Positions 47,904-59,800 of a stretch of DNA of 64,000 bases are shown piece by piece. Origin of the DNA: Oryzias latipes (lineage: Eukaryota; Chordata; Actinopteri; Beloniformes; Adrianichthyidae); NCBI RefSeq assembly GCF_002234675.1, contig NC_019866.2, positions 19,513,311-19,577,310 of the forward strand, given 5' to 3'. Under the pieces are notes generated by a model that saw only the letters and a list, made by a program, of their open reading frames with translations, made no database searches and had not been told where the DNA came from. The number at the start of each line of letters is the position of its first letter. Within the stretch, counting starts at the first letter, position 1. A program made the position numbers and the translations under genes.

Positions 47904-49470
47904 AGTTCCTCTTTTTTTGCTGCCGTTTGTTTTGTCAAGTTGAAGTTTATTTATTGAATGTTTAAGTTTCTACTACCAAGCGCAGTCTCCTGCATCTTGC
48001 ATCCTACACTGCCGGTTCCTGACACTAGATGTCACAGTTTGGACTGCTGCCCTCCCTTTACCTGGCTCTGGATAGGCAGAAGAGGGATTGATGGATGTTT
48101 TCCTCTTTAAAAATCAGCTCCTAAGTATTATAATTTTAATCTTATTAAAGAGCATGGGATTTGTTTGATGCAAATGACTGATCTTAACAATCTAGAATTA
48201 AAAGAACTGAGAATCATAAAATATCAAAAATGTAGCTCATCTGTAAAGCCTTCAATTGTCCACTTAGGTTTACACTGCAGAGGAAATTTTCATTCAAGCT
48301 AACATTTGAGACAGTAATGACTGATTAAAAAAAGATGACTATACACTATTTTAACTGTCACTTATGTTTGGCAGAAAGGAAGCTCTAGGCTTAATTTAAC
48401 TTGTGCTGCTGCCCTCTCACCTCATTTCATCTTTGGTTGTGTCATCAGAGTGGAAGTGGGGGTAATGATCATAATCTATATATCATGACTTTTGTTCAAA
48501 CAAATTTTAGGGTTGCTGTTCATAAACTGAGAAATTCTATGTTCACATTTTGCCATTGAATACAAGTACCATCGCTTAATCACCTCTTTTAAACAAGTTC
48601 TTCAATTGAATTTAACATCTTAAATAAGAACAAAACTATATCACCCAGAATACCTCCTTCTTAAATGCAAAAAAGGAACTAAAGTAGTTATTTACAAGGT
48701 ATTTCAAAAAAGACATAAAAACAGAATTCAGAGAATCAAAACCCCGAAGGTAAAAAAGTTTCAAGCAGAGGGGTTGCAAATCATTGCAAATTTGCTAACT
48801 TTCATACCTTAAAGAACACTGAAGTTTTTTTTATAAATATTTATTGACATAAAACAGTTTTTCATTGAAAAGAAACACAAAACCTGAGATAATTTCAATT
48901 TTGCACATTGCAGGGATTGATTGTCAACAATCTCATTGGCAGAGAATGAACACCTGAGAATGACATCACACTATTTCATTCACATGTTTGCGTAAAATAA
49001 AGCATTAATGTGTTGAAAACAGAAATTAAATGACAGTAAAAAATCTTCAAGTGTTTTGATTCTATTACTGAAATCAATACAGTCCAGAACGCTGCACCAG
49101 TGTACAAGACCGATTCTTGTCAGGCACAGAAGCAGCACTGCAGAACAGATCAGACATGGCCCACTATTCACTCCACTACAGTCATCTGTATGACCAGGAT
49201 GGAAACAGGAAGTCTTTGATGGAAAGACATGGAAAAAATAAACTATTCCACAGAAATGCCACACAAGGGGACAGCTGAATGGAAAGCTTTCTGGTCCAAG
49301 AGATGGATCAGAACTGTTTCATACATGCTGTATGCCTCAAGCAGAAGCAGTGATTCTGGGCCTTTAGTGTCAGTCTTAAGGACAGGTATGTCATTCGCAA
49401 AATCAAATTCTGATTCCAGTTTGATTCCAATCGGATTGTTCAGGTCAGGGCCTGTGAGCCTGACAGCTCA
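47904..49470. other. Intergenic between tnfrsf17 and plbd1, no further gene seen
   Basis: AT-rich sequence. Frames at 48980-49264 and 49229-49519 overlap on opposite strands and resemble nothing. The plbd1 3' UTR must lie in the right part, but I could not fix its end. Confidence 0.4.
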
Positions 49471-52400
49471 TCATGGTTTGAACATAAGTGGCTTCATTGT
49501 CACAAAAGTGAAGTTGTAGAACCTCGGCAGGCCCTGGTGACTGATGCTGCTGAATTTGTCCCAGTAAAATGGTGGGAGGCCATCCTGTGTGGTTGGACCG
49601 TTCACCGCCTCCGCAGTAAAATCTCCTGCCATGAAGAAATCTGTCACCTGGAAGGAGAGCAGCCCAGGAGAAAGTTAAAATCTGAGCATTGATAAAAGTA
49701 TGGTGTGTTACAAAACCAATGCCAGTCTGATCAGGGAGTACCTTGGAATCATAGCACCCATCTGGAGAAGATTTCCCAGATTTAAGGTCATTACGGCAGC
49801 AGATACTCTTGCAGGGGTCGCCCTTGGAGTAAGGATCCTTCTTATAGTCTGAAAGCAAAAATGAGCTCTTAACTATAACAAAAAAACAAGAATATTTGAC
49901 TGTTTTATTGCAAAAGAATAAGTTATTACCATTAAATCTCATTATGTGCTTCAAGGAGTCCAGATCTTTGACAGCAGCCTGGTCACGGCGGAAAATCTTG
50001 GCCCTGGGACACAGATCATAGGAGAAATCCTCTCCGTACTCTTTCCACATTTCGACATAACCACTGAGTGTGTAGATGCTCCTGTGGAAGGGAATGTTGT
50101 AGGATGGCCAGTAACCTGGGACAAAAGAAACAGAGGGACAGTGAGGGGGGGAACGTCAGGGTGAGAGAGCAGCAGGTATGCTTGCTACCTCTGCGCAGAG
50201 CCTGGGTCTGGTCTGAATATTCCACCAAGCTGGGGATCTGCTCCACCACTGTCAGAGCACCGTCATCCAGGCTGTGGCCCAGCTTCACTTTGCTTCTGTC
50301 CAGCACCATGTACTGGTTGTTGTAGGTGCCTGCAGGTGGTTAAGAGAGTTTTTGCTCTTAATTCCCACAAAAAAATCCTAATCAGCTTTTTTTTGGTATA
50401 TTCTTTAATAAATTTGTGAAAAACTACATGCAGAAGGACAGAATGTCCTTGGAGTTAAAAATATATTTTTCTTGTTTAACTTTTTAACACGATAAAGATG
50501 ATGACTGCTAAGGCCACACAGACCAGAGTTGTACTTGGAGAAGGTTTTGGCCCATTCCTCTCCCGTTCGCGCTAAACTGTGGGCGAGCCGGACCCTCTGC
50601 CAGGCCAGTAGGCTTTTAGGAGTGACGGTGTCAAACAGAGAAGAATTAAAGACGTTGTTGGTCGTCTGAGTCATCATCAGACCACTGCCAAGGAGGTAGA
50701 AATCATCTAGAGACACCAGGAAACCTGAGAACACAATCTAAAGTCAGATATGAAGGGTTTTATAATTCCTCAGGAAGAAGGCAGAGCCAGGAGTTCTTAG
50801 CCTATGGACCGGGGTAGCTGCTGAAGGAGAGTTTTCCTGTGGCTGTATGAGGCTCAGAGATGTGGAAATCCCAGTGTTTGTAGATCCGCATGGTGGCAGC
50901 ATATGTGTACCAACTGGAATGAGCAAACAGGAGGTTCTCAAAGCCTGGCAGCATCTGGGGGGAAGAACAGGAACCATTACAGAGAACCTAAAGTTCAGGA
51001 GTTATGGAAAAAATAAATGTGCTCAAATTAAAAAAAAAAAAAAATTGTAACTCAGTCTGAGCCATTGAGTCGTTGTACTGGGCTGAGTACCGGTAAGTGT
51101 GACGTCACACTCAGAAAACTACTTTTGCTAAGTCAGTTCAGTCGCCATTATTTCGTGATACGAACGCTGCCATGTTGGAGCCAGACGTCAGTAAAGTGAT
51201 TGGTCTGAATTGGTCTGAATCATCATTACTATGGCAACCACTCTCGTCAATCAGGAGTGAGCTTGTTGGAAATCCACACCCCTAACAATGAAAGTGCGAC
51301 TCAGGAAAATCTATCAATCAAATGTTTTGAACGTTCGACTTGAGAAAGTATACTTTCATTGAGGCGTCTGATTGGTCAGTTTATAACTTGAATAACTTAC
51401 ACTACAGAGAAAAATGTCATGAAAAAGATGATGATTACCAAGAACATATTAAAAAAGGAATGGCTATTCTGACAAACAGAATGCCTGGGTAATAGCAATA
51501 GCTGTTTATTTCGTAATAGAAGTCTATGGGATTTTGACTCTTTGAACCAACGGCTACTTCCTGCTTGGAACATGAGGAGGGAGTTCTTAAAGTCCTGTTC
51601 CCATATGCAGGAAATGTTCTGAGCGAGGCTTTTATTTATTTTACACAGATATCTGAGGATTTTTTAATAACCTTATCACTTTTACATTACATCCATCCAT
51701 TTTAAACCCATCTTGTCCCTTTCTGGGTCACGGGGCTGCTAGAGCCTATCTTTTGGGCAAAGGTAGGGGACACCCTGGACAGGATGCCAGTCTGTTGCAT
51801 GGCCACAAATCATACACCCATGCACAAACACATTCACACCTAGGGACATATTAGAGTGACCAATTAACCTATGAAGCACGTTTTTGGATGGTGTGAAGCC
51901 GGGGGGCTTAGAGAAAACCCACACATGCATCGGGAGAACATGCAAACTCCACACAGAAACGTTTGATGATTCTTTTTTTTGCAGTGACGAAACATCATCC
52001 ATATCTATCTGGATTCATGTGGTTTTTGTTTGTTCTTTGGGTCAAAATCCGCACTAAAAGCAATAAAGGGATAACAAAGAACAAAGTCTACAAACATCAA
52101 TACAGAAAAACACAGATAAACACCTGAAAAACTCACAATCCCAGAAGTGAAACATAAAAAAAACACTTGAATCTCATCATGTGATGTTATAAGTAAATCA
52201 TTTCAGAGCATGTCTGTGACATCTAGCCATATTTCTCTCAGTTTTATTGTTTTTGAAATGAAGCTAGTGTAGTTGTCAGCTTTGTACTTCTTGAAGCACT
52301 GTCATGAACAACATTGTAGACAGTTTATAAAACTGTTTAACGTTTCATCCAAGATTTTCATTTAAACGGTTGTTGTCAAACATGTAGTGAGCTGCTCTGT

Positions 52401-54583
52401 AAAGAGCATTCACAACCTATTTAACCGCATAGAGAGTTCTCTGATTAAGTTTGTGACGGTACTCTGCAGGTCATTTAATTGAATGTTTTAGGTCAAATTA
52501 ACACCATTTTTGTTTTGTTTGTAGTTTTTAAATAATTGGCCACAAAAGATGCCAAAAGGCTGATAAAATATATCTATTAAAATGTGCACCCTTAAAACTA
52601 GAGGCTAGAAGAAGCTTTTTAATGTTGATCAAAAAGGCATGTAAAAGTAAGCAGTAATAAAAAAAGTAGTAAAAACAAAAAAAGAAATGAAACTGCACAT
52701 TTATTTGCCTTATTTTAAAAATGCATTTAAGATGTGGAGCAGCACACTGGATCCTGCGGTAAAGTCCTTCTGTGTGAAAACATTCTTGTCTCAGCAGATT
52801 TTTCTTTTTAGCTCTCTCACCTTAATAAGTGCAGAGCAGTGCCCCATCCCCGGCAGTTTGAAGTCCCGCAGCAGAGGTTTGGAGTCAGGGACCAAGGCTG
52901 GGATTAGATCCAGCAGGTCTCCGACTGCATTTAGAAACTGGATGTCAAACAGCGATAGCGGCTGCAGAGACAAAAGCCAGACGAGCAGCAGCTCTGAAAT
53001 GGGGAAGCTGTTGGCATTTAAAAAAGAAAGCCACAAACACATGATAAAGAGCATCTAATATGGTAAAAAATCAAACCAGAAGAAATGGGACAAGTCTGTA
53101 AAAGAGGCTGTTAGGATTATTAAATGTTTATTTCTAAAATGGAAAAGCTCTCACTTTTTTGCCTTGCTTCTTGGCCCAAGCTGCCGCGCCCGCTTGCAGC
53201 CCGTCTATCTGGGCCATGATGAAGCCGGCGTGTTTCCACAGAGGATCAGAGCTCTGATTCAGTTTCACCTGCTGTCTGACCCAAGAGTCCTGGTTCCTAC
53301 AACCACAGGCACACTTCCTGGTTATTGGTTATCAGTTAAACAAAAAAAAGGAATCAATCCTTGTAGAACCAAGAACATGCTTTAAAGTTATGAAAAACTG
53401 GGGAGTGAGAGCTTTTTAAAAGCATTACAGTAGCTAGATAAAAGCAAATAATGGATCCAAATCAATACTTTTTACTAGCAACACAAATCGGTGCTGACTA
53501 AACCGGTTTGTTGAAACTGTAAAATGTTTTTCATTGATCAGATTAAGTCAAGTGAGCAGTTCTTTGGAAAGAGGAAATGATACTGGAAGACATTTGAGAC
53601 TGCTTTACTGCAAACTCACTCCATGAAGGTCTTCACTGGGTCCAGGACCTTTGGGTCCTTGACCAGCTGCGGGTACATGTTGGTGTAGTGGTCCATCATC
53701 TGTCTGAGGAAGAACAGTATGTGAGAACACTAACCGAAGGAATCAAGAAGTAAAAAGTACTACATCTACATCTCAGTTAGTTTCATTACATTTCTTGAAT
53801 CTGTCTTCACCTGTAAAAGGAACCCAAAGAAATGCAACTGGCATGATGCTTACTGAGCAGTGAGGAAACCTTCCAGGTATCCAGCCAGGAAAAAGGTGAT
53901 CTCGTCATCTTCTGGGGTCTTTCCATATCCGGCACGGATCTCCAGGATACTCCAGCCGGAGGTGGATAGGGTGTTGTTCAGGTAGCCGTAAGCATCCCCT
54001 TCTGTCTCCAGAACTCCCTCTTTCAGCAAAACTAGCTTGTGCTGAGCGTCCCAGTACACAGTAGCTGCTGTTAACTCTGGAAAAAATATGGAATCAGTAT
54101 CTAGAAAACACTAATAGAAATGCACGAATTAACAATTTATCTTAGAAAAAAAAGTTGAGCTAACTGGACATCTTAAAAAAGTTGATATTGATTGTTTAAT
54201 CTTCAGTAAAACATTAGTTTGAAAAGCATCTTTCCTTTGCTTAAAACATTAACAATAATAATATTATAAGGTGAGATTAAAACTAAATTACTTTTTAAAA
54301 ATCACGTCTAGTATCTGGATTTTTATGCATAGCTACTAGTAAAAGAGAAAGTTAAAAGTTGTTTGGGGATTACCCTTCTTTTTGGCTCAACAAGCTAAAC
54401 TTTAAATCACAACAAAGTAAACTTAGTTAAAGCAATTGTTTGTTTGAACTCTTTTTTAAACTAACATAATCTGTAAACTATTATTGCACGAATAGCCAAG
54501 ATCTTCTCAGAATTGTCCCACTTACTTTGAGAAGAAGCGAAGGTCGCAATCACATGAAGTAAAAGAAAGACTTCCAGCTTCAT
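49471..54583 (-). CDS. plbd1: Phospholipase B-like 1, complete, 11 exons
   Basis: Secreted/lysosomal N-terminal-nucleophile hydrolase that removes acyl chains from phospholipids. Exons on the minus strand: 54583-54526, 54076-53854, 53703-53620, 53296-53155, 52961-52821, 50954-50810, 50724-50524, 50329-50189, 50115-49930, 49848-49742, 49647-49471. They sum to 1,605 nt, 534 residues (human 553, recalled). Signal peptide [18 protein letters not shown]. Family blocks in order: [66 protein letters not shown] with the nucleophile Cys211 exposed by self-cleavage, [61 protein letters not shown], and a C-terminus with [15 protein letters not shown]. The reading frame is intact and nothing essential is missing. 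Two donors are weak (GTCCAT after exon 6, GTCTGT after exon 7). Intron 5 (50955-52820) holds repeats. Its human ortholog neighbours GUCY2C. Confidence 0.97.
51165..51600 (+). repeat. Interspersed repeat family R3, copy 2 (plbd1 intron 5)
   Basis: The longest of three related copies. Shared words include 'actatggcaaccactctcg', 'ctgattggtcagtttataac' and 'aatggctattctga'. Its left half matches 43,085-43,375 and its right half 59,700-59,965. Non-coding; class unknown. Confidence 0.7.
51670..51990 (+). repeat. Common fish interspersed repeat, second copy (plbd1 intron 5)
   Basis: It contains 'gacaccctggacaggatgcc', 'agagtgaccaattaacc' and 'gagaacatgcaaactccac', homologous to 42,270-42,550. Confidence 0.75.
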
Positions 54584-54885
54584 TGTGGAATAAAGAGGTA
54601 AAAGTCGAAGGACATGCAAAGAAGAAGGCTAAGGCTGGAGCAGCACGGAGAAACTGATATTTAGCAAGGGGCTAAAATGAAAACCAAATGTTATATTACA
54701 GAAGGAAAGTTTCAGGAAGCCCCTGAGTCACGGGAGCAGAACAGGTCCTGATTGGCTGCCAGTCGGGAAGAGGAACAACACTGAGCGAAAACGGAAATTT
54801 CTGATCTCGTATAAGGCGATTTAAGTAGGAATCTAACAGAGCAAACGCATTTTCGGAAAAACAGATACACGGTCTTGGATAAAAG

Positions 54886-54890
54886 AAAAA
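54886..54890 (-). terminator. RNA polymerase III terminator (T5) of tRNA-Arg
   Basis: On the minus strand TTTTT follows the tRNA 3' end by 8 nt, then C and TTTT. This is the expected pol III stop. Confidence 0.8.
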
Positions 54891-54898
54891 CACACATC

Positions 54899-54971
54899 CA
54901 CCCCAGATGGGACTCGAACCCACAATCCCTGGCTTAGGAGGCCAGTGCCTTATCCATTAGGCCACTGGGGC
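54899..54971 (-). tRNA. tRNA-Arg (anticodon CCT)
   Basis: 73-nt minus-strand cloverleaf. Acceptor stem GCCCCAG pairs with CTGGGGT (G1:U72 wobble), discriminator G. D arm GGCCTAATGGATAAGGC region, anticodon stem CTGGC/GCCAG with loop CTCCTAA giving anticodon CCT, T arm with GGTTCGAGTCC. A box TGGCCTAATGG and B box GGTTCGAGTCC are both intact. No intron. It matches the animal tRNA-Arg(CCT) sequence as I remember it. It lies 316 bp upstream of the plbd1 start codon, on the same strand. Confidence 0.96.
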
Positions 54972-56700
54972 TCGACGTTCAGTAAATGGGGAAAAATAGA
55001 TTTAAAAATATAAAAACAATGATTGACTTGAATATTATGATGGGGCAGCCAGACGTAGAAGCACATTTTAAAAAAAATTGTATACCGGTACTGAAAATAT
55101 AGAAAGGTCAGGTAAAACGCTATCTTTCAGGGTAATTTTTGAAAATTATTTAGTAACTTATGAGAGCAAAACCAATTGAAAAAAAAAATATTCACTAGTA
55201 GCTGTTAAAAAGGACCAAGGGTACCAAAACTTTAACCGACATAACCACAATGTAAAGACCACTGGGAAGGCTTTTAAAATTGCACAAAGATGATCAGAGT
55301 GGGTCTTCAAAAGGCAGCACAGCTATTTTCCTAAAATGACCACTGGGGGGCAGCACGGCGGTCGATACTCAAGAGAGCACCAGGCAGACAGGTTTATTCA
55401 ACAGCAGTGTTCTTCAGTGCCTTGAGAGGCTGACTGTGTATTTCTTTGTCAATGTATACTTGCACATTATTTTTGTATTCAAACTGCCAAATAATGTGAT
55501 AGAAGAACTGAACAAAACTAATGTGTGGCCCAAAGATAAATGAAGAGTGATGGTTTTTGGTCCTTACTACCAATGTAAATGTTTCCCTCATTTGTGTGAT
55601 CCATTCTGTCAAATGTTGTTGTGGTATATTTCATTTAAGATTTTTGCACTGCAAACATCCAGTGGTGAGTGTTTCTTGTTCCATCACATTTAAAACTATG
55701 TGTTGAGTGCATTTGTCAAAACCGTGGTCAAAACCCACAAAGGAAGCAAAGTAGCCTATCTATACTGCTCATGTGTTTACAAAGTACACCGTTACTTCCA
55801 ATTCATTTGTACTTATATGTTCTCTTCCAGGGGTAAATTATAACAAAACAAACTTGCAATTAGGCTTGATTTAGCAGCAACAGCACTAAGAATCAGCCAT
55901 TTTTTAGTGCATATTTTTCAGGCTTAAGTTCAGTTTGGTTCAAGTGGAGCTTGCTTAGAAAATGTTACCTTTTTACCAGTCTGTTTATGCCATTCAACAT
56001 TTGTACTACCTGTCTAAACTACCAGGTAACAAAACAATGAGTTTCAAAACAACTGTTGCAGTCATGGGGTACAGTATAGTACTTTTTGAATTTCACATAA
56101 AAATTGGGCTAGAAATGTGAGAAGAAGAAGAACATTGCACAATATTTAAGTTTAAGATAAATATATATATTTTTATAAATTAGTTCTAAGAGAGATGTGT
56201 GGTAATATTTCTGTAGTTTAGGAAATCATAAAATTTTCAATTAGAACTCAGAAAGTCGATACTACCTTTGCATTGACATTGGTGATCTGCAATTAAGTTG
56301 GCGGTACTAAACAATTTCATGTTTAAACAACTTTTGAAATGTAATATTTTCACTTAGTTTATGCCTTTTACCTTAATGATAAAAGCATAAAACATGAATG
56401 TGTCTAGTCCAATTTTTCAAATATTTTTCCATCATGCAGCCTACTAAATAAGAACCACCTAAATTGGCAATATTTCAGATGAAAATGACAAAATTCATAA
56501 TATTTTTTCCAAAGTTAGAGTGAAAGCAGAACAGAAAAGTCAGACAATGACATTATTCATCAAATGTGTGTCAAATAACAATTAATTAATGTTATTGTAA
56601 ATCAATCAGTCACAGCCGAACTAATAAAGCAATGTTTCCATTCTATAAATAAAAAAAAAAAATGTTTCCATTAACTGTATCAATCCCCTCATTTCACCAA
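54972..56700. other. Intergenic between tRNA-Arg and the kinesin gene, nothing recognisable
   Basis: AT-rich sequence with no exon, RNA or repeat I can support. Frames at 55394-55612 and 56621-56827 lack family resemblance. Confidence 0.4.
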
Positions 56701-56712
56701 CGCGCATGCGCA
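56701..56712 (+). promoter_or_regulatory. Palindromic NRF1-type site in the kif3a-like promoter
   Basis: CGCGCATGCGCA, a near-perfect NRF1 consensus, about 160 bp before the start codon in a small CpG-rich patch. A second GCATGCGCG lies at 56999-57007 in the start of intron 1, and a CACGTG E-box at 56944-56949. Such sites are common in TATA-less housekeeping promoters. Binding is inferred. Confidence 0.55.
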
Positions 56713-56872
56713 CGAGAATTCTGACTTCTTGACAAACCGTCGGATGTGATGACTTAAAATAAACACAGCGGTTGAGGTTTAATATTCTAATATCAGCCCT
56801 CTGGCAGACTGACAACAAAGAATTCAACAGCTGACCTTGAACTAACTATAGCACAGTCACTGCGTTTTCATC

Positions 56873-59800
56873 ATGCCGGTAAGTCTCCACGCCTACTTGC
56901 GCTCCGGTGGTTTCCAAAAGGTCCTCCCTTTTCGGACCCCGGTCACGTGAGCCGATATCTGTGGAAGCGCGGTCTCGCCAGCCGACACAGACTTTTTGCA
57001 TGCGCGTTTACATCCAAAGTTTTAGCGCTTATATCTCACAGATTTCACAGTAACCCATTACCAGATAACATGTACTGTGCTCAGAAATCTAATGAAAGCT
57101 GTTGCAAGCCATGTTTTGTCATCTGATATGCAAATGTATTCATTTAAATTGCATGTCTGTCCATTCTAAAATAAACTACCAGTAATGACATGTTTTGTTT
57201 GAAATCTAAGCTTTAACACTGACAAGAGGGTTTGGTGTGTCGTTAAGCATCTCATGGAATGGAATCAAACAGTAAATGAAGATATTCCACGTGAAATGGC
57301 ACATCTGGTCATGTCATGTTAAATCTTTCTAAAGTTGCTTCATTCTAAGGTGAATGAAAAGTTTAACTGGATTATTGTTGATAATGATGCTCACTGACAT
57401 CAGTGAAAGTTTTGCCTGATCTTTGAAAAAAGTGGCATTTTGGATGGTTTACATGTTAAATAATACTCTGTCTATAAATGAGGGGGCCTGAATTGTAATA
57501 TAACTTTAATTCCTCAAATTTTCTCCAGTCATTTGTCTTCAAACTTGCTGTGATGTTAGTAAACATCATTACCAACAGTAATGCAGTCAAAATGTTGCTC
57601 CATGTTTGATAAAGTAGCATTTTGGATGTTCAGATGTTTTACTTTGAATATAAAGTCAGGTTGCTTCTGTGAACTATAACTTTAATTTCTCCAGTTCTCT
57701 CCTGGCATTTTTTCTTCAAACTGGCTGTGATGTTGCACAAAACCCTCTTGCCAGTGTAACCGAAAGTTAACAATTCTTCAAAATAAAGCGTCAAATTCCC
57801 TTTGATGTAGATTGCATTCTATTTTATTTTCCCTTTTCATCTTTTAAATAATCCAGTAAACCCATAGAGTATGGGGAATTTATGAATGAAAAACTATGTG
57901 TTCATGTATTTATTAGTTGGAAATTAGAAGTTTATGTGTTGTTGGTCTGGAATCATGAGCGGTGAGTGTGGACCCCCCCCCCCCAAACCTGCCTATGCTC
58001 TCTGGGCCACATAGGGTAAACCGCATCTGCCCACCCCTCATATATCAGAGTAAAGATGATAAATAAATTGCCTCTGTCTATCAATACTGCATTTGACACT
58101 TGATGCATTTTCTTGGTGTTTGTCATTTGTTTTCAGAGGATTACGCCTATAGAACAGGCAGTAAGCGATAACATCAAGGTGGTAGTGAGATGTCGCCCAC
58201 TTGATCAGAAGGAGAAGACAATGGGATTGAAAGAGGCCGTCACCGTGGACGAGATCCGTGGAACCATCACGGTTAATAAGTTAGATATGCCTCAGGAACC
58301 TCCAAAAAAATTCACTTTCGACACTGTGTTTGGGCCTGACAGCAAACAGCTGGAAGTCTACAATCTAACAGCCCGCCCCATCGTAGAGTCGGTACTTGGA
58401 GGATATAATGGTACAGTCAATGTGGGAACACTTTTCTTATGATTTAACCTCTCTTAAAATGAAGCCAGGGTTTCTGTATTGCTTTCAATCTCCTTTTTGG
58501 CATATCTCATATCTCTGCTTTTCATTTTAGGCACAATTTTTGCATATGGACAAACTGGGACGGGAAAAACATTCACAATGGAGGGTGTCAGAGCAGTACC
58601 AGAGCTTCTAGGAATAATTCCAAATTCCTTTGCTCACATTTTCGGCCATATTGCCAAGGCAAAGGGTGATACCAGGTAAAGGATTTTGACACACAGGCCA
58701 CCTAATACTGCACACTGACATGATTTCAAAGGCATTTCCTGTTATCAATGCATGTCGCCCAGAATAAAATGTAGTTCAAACTTTTGACACATTTTTTCTA
58801 TTAGACCAATTAAACGATTAAGGTCATCTGTGATGAAATTCAAGATTGATTTTAATCTTATCTATCTCCACTGTCAGCAGTCTGTAGCTAACGCTCATAA
58901 TTTATGTTTGGGAATCACATCCGACTGATAGATAGATAGATGATGACTTTATTAATCCCACGATGGGGAAATTTCATTTCTGTGGCAGCAACACAACATT
59001 CAGAAATAATCTATATAATATAACATCAATAAAGGACATCGCAAATGACATTTATATTAGATAATTAAAAATATTACTAAAATTATTATGAAAAATTATT
59101 ATCAAAAATGAGATTCTTATTAAATAAAGAAATAAATATTAAATAAATACAGCTGCAAAAGTGTAAAAAACATGCGGTCTGCAAAACATGTAAACTGTAA
59201 AAAAAACATTACAAATTTTTTCAAAATACAGAAATAAGATGGAATGGAATGGGGTCTAATGTATTCGACCAGTTGGGTACTCCCTGAGATACTGTACCCT
59301 AACTGCCCTCCTTTAATGGCGATCATCAAGGTGTCATGGGAAGGTGGTCAATTTGCAATGTACCTTGGGGGTTGGGCTACTTGGCAGTGGCTGGCTCCTC
59401 CTTCCCTGGTTGCCGATCAGCTCTGCCCTCTTGATTTTAATTGCATAGTAAACATGTAGGGTCCTTTGTTGGGAGGGCGCCTGGTCATCACTGTGTCCTC
59501 ACAGTGCTCTACCCACCTATTTTAACACGTATTAACACACACACTTTAACACACTATACACACATAGAAGTTAAACAAGGAGGGTAGTGGTCACTGACAC
59601 TTACTCTATACCTTGTCGGAGGAGCCAGCCACTTAACGGTGGTGGTTGTATCCACCCACACACCTTCCATTGAAAAATGTTTCAGGTGGGGGCCAGCGGG
59701 CACCACATGCTTTTACTGAGGCATCTGATTGGTCAGTTTATAACTTAAATAACTTGCAACAAAGAAAAAATATCATGAAAAAAATTAGGATTGGCAGAAA

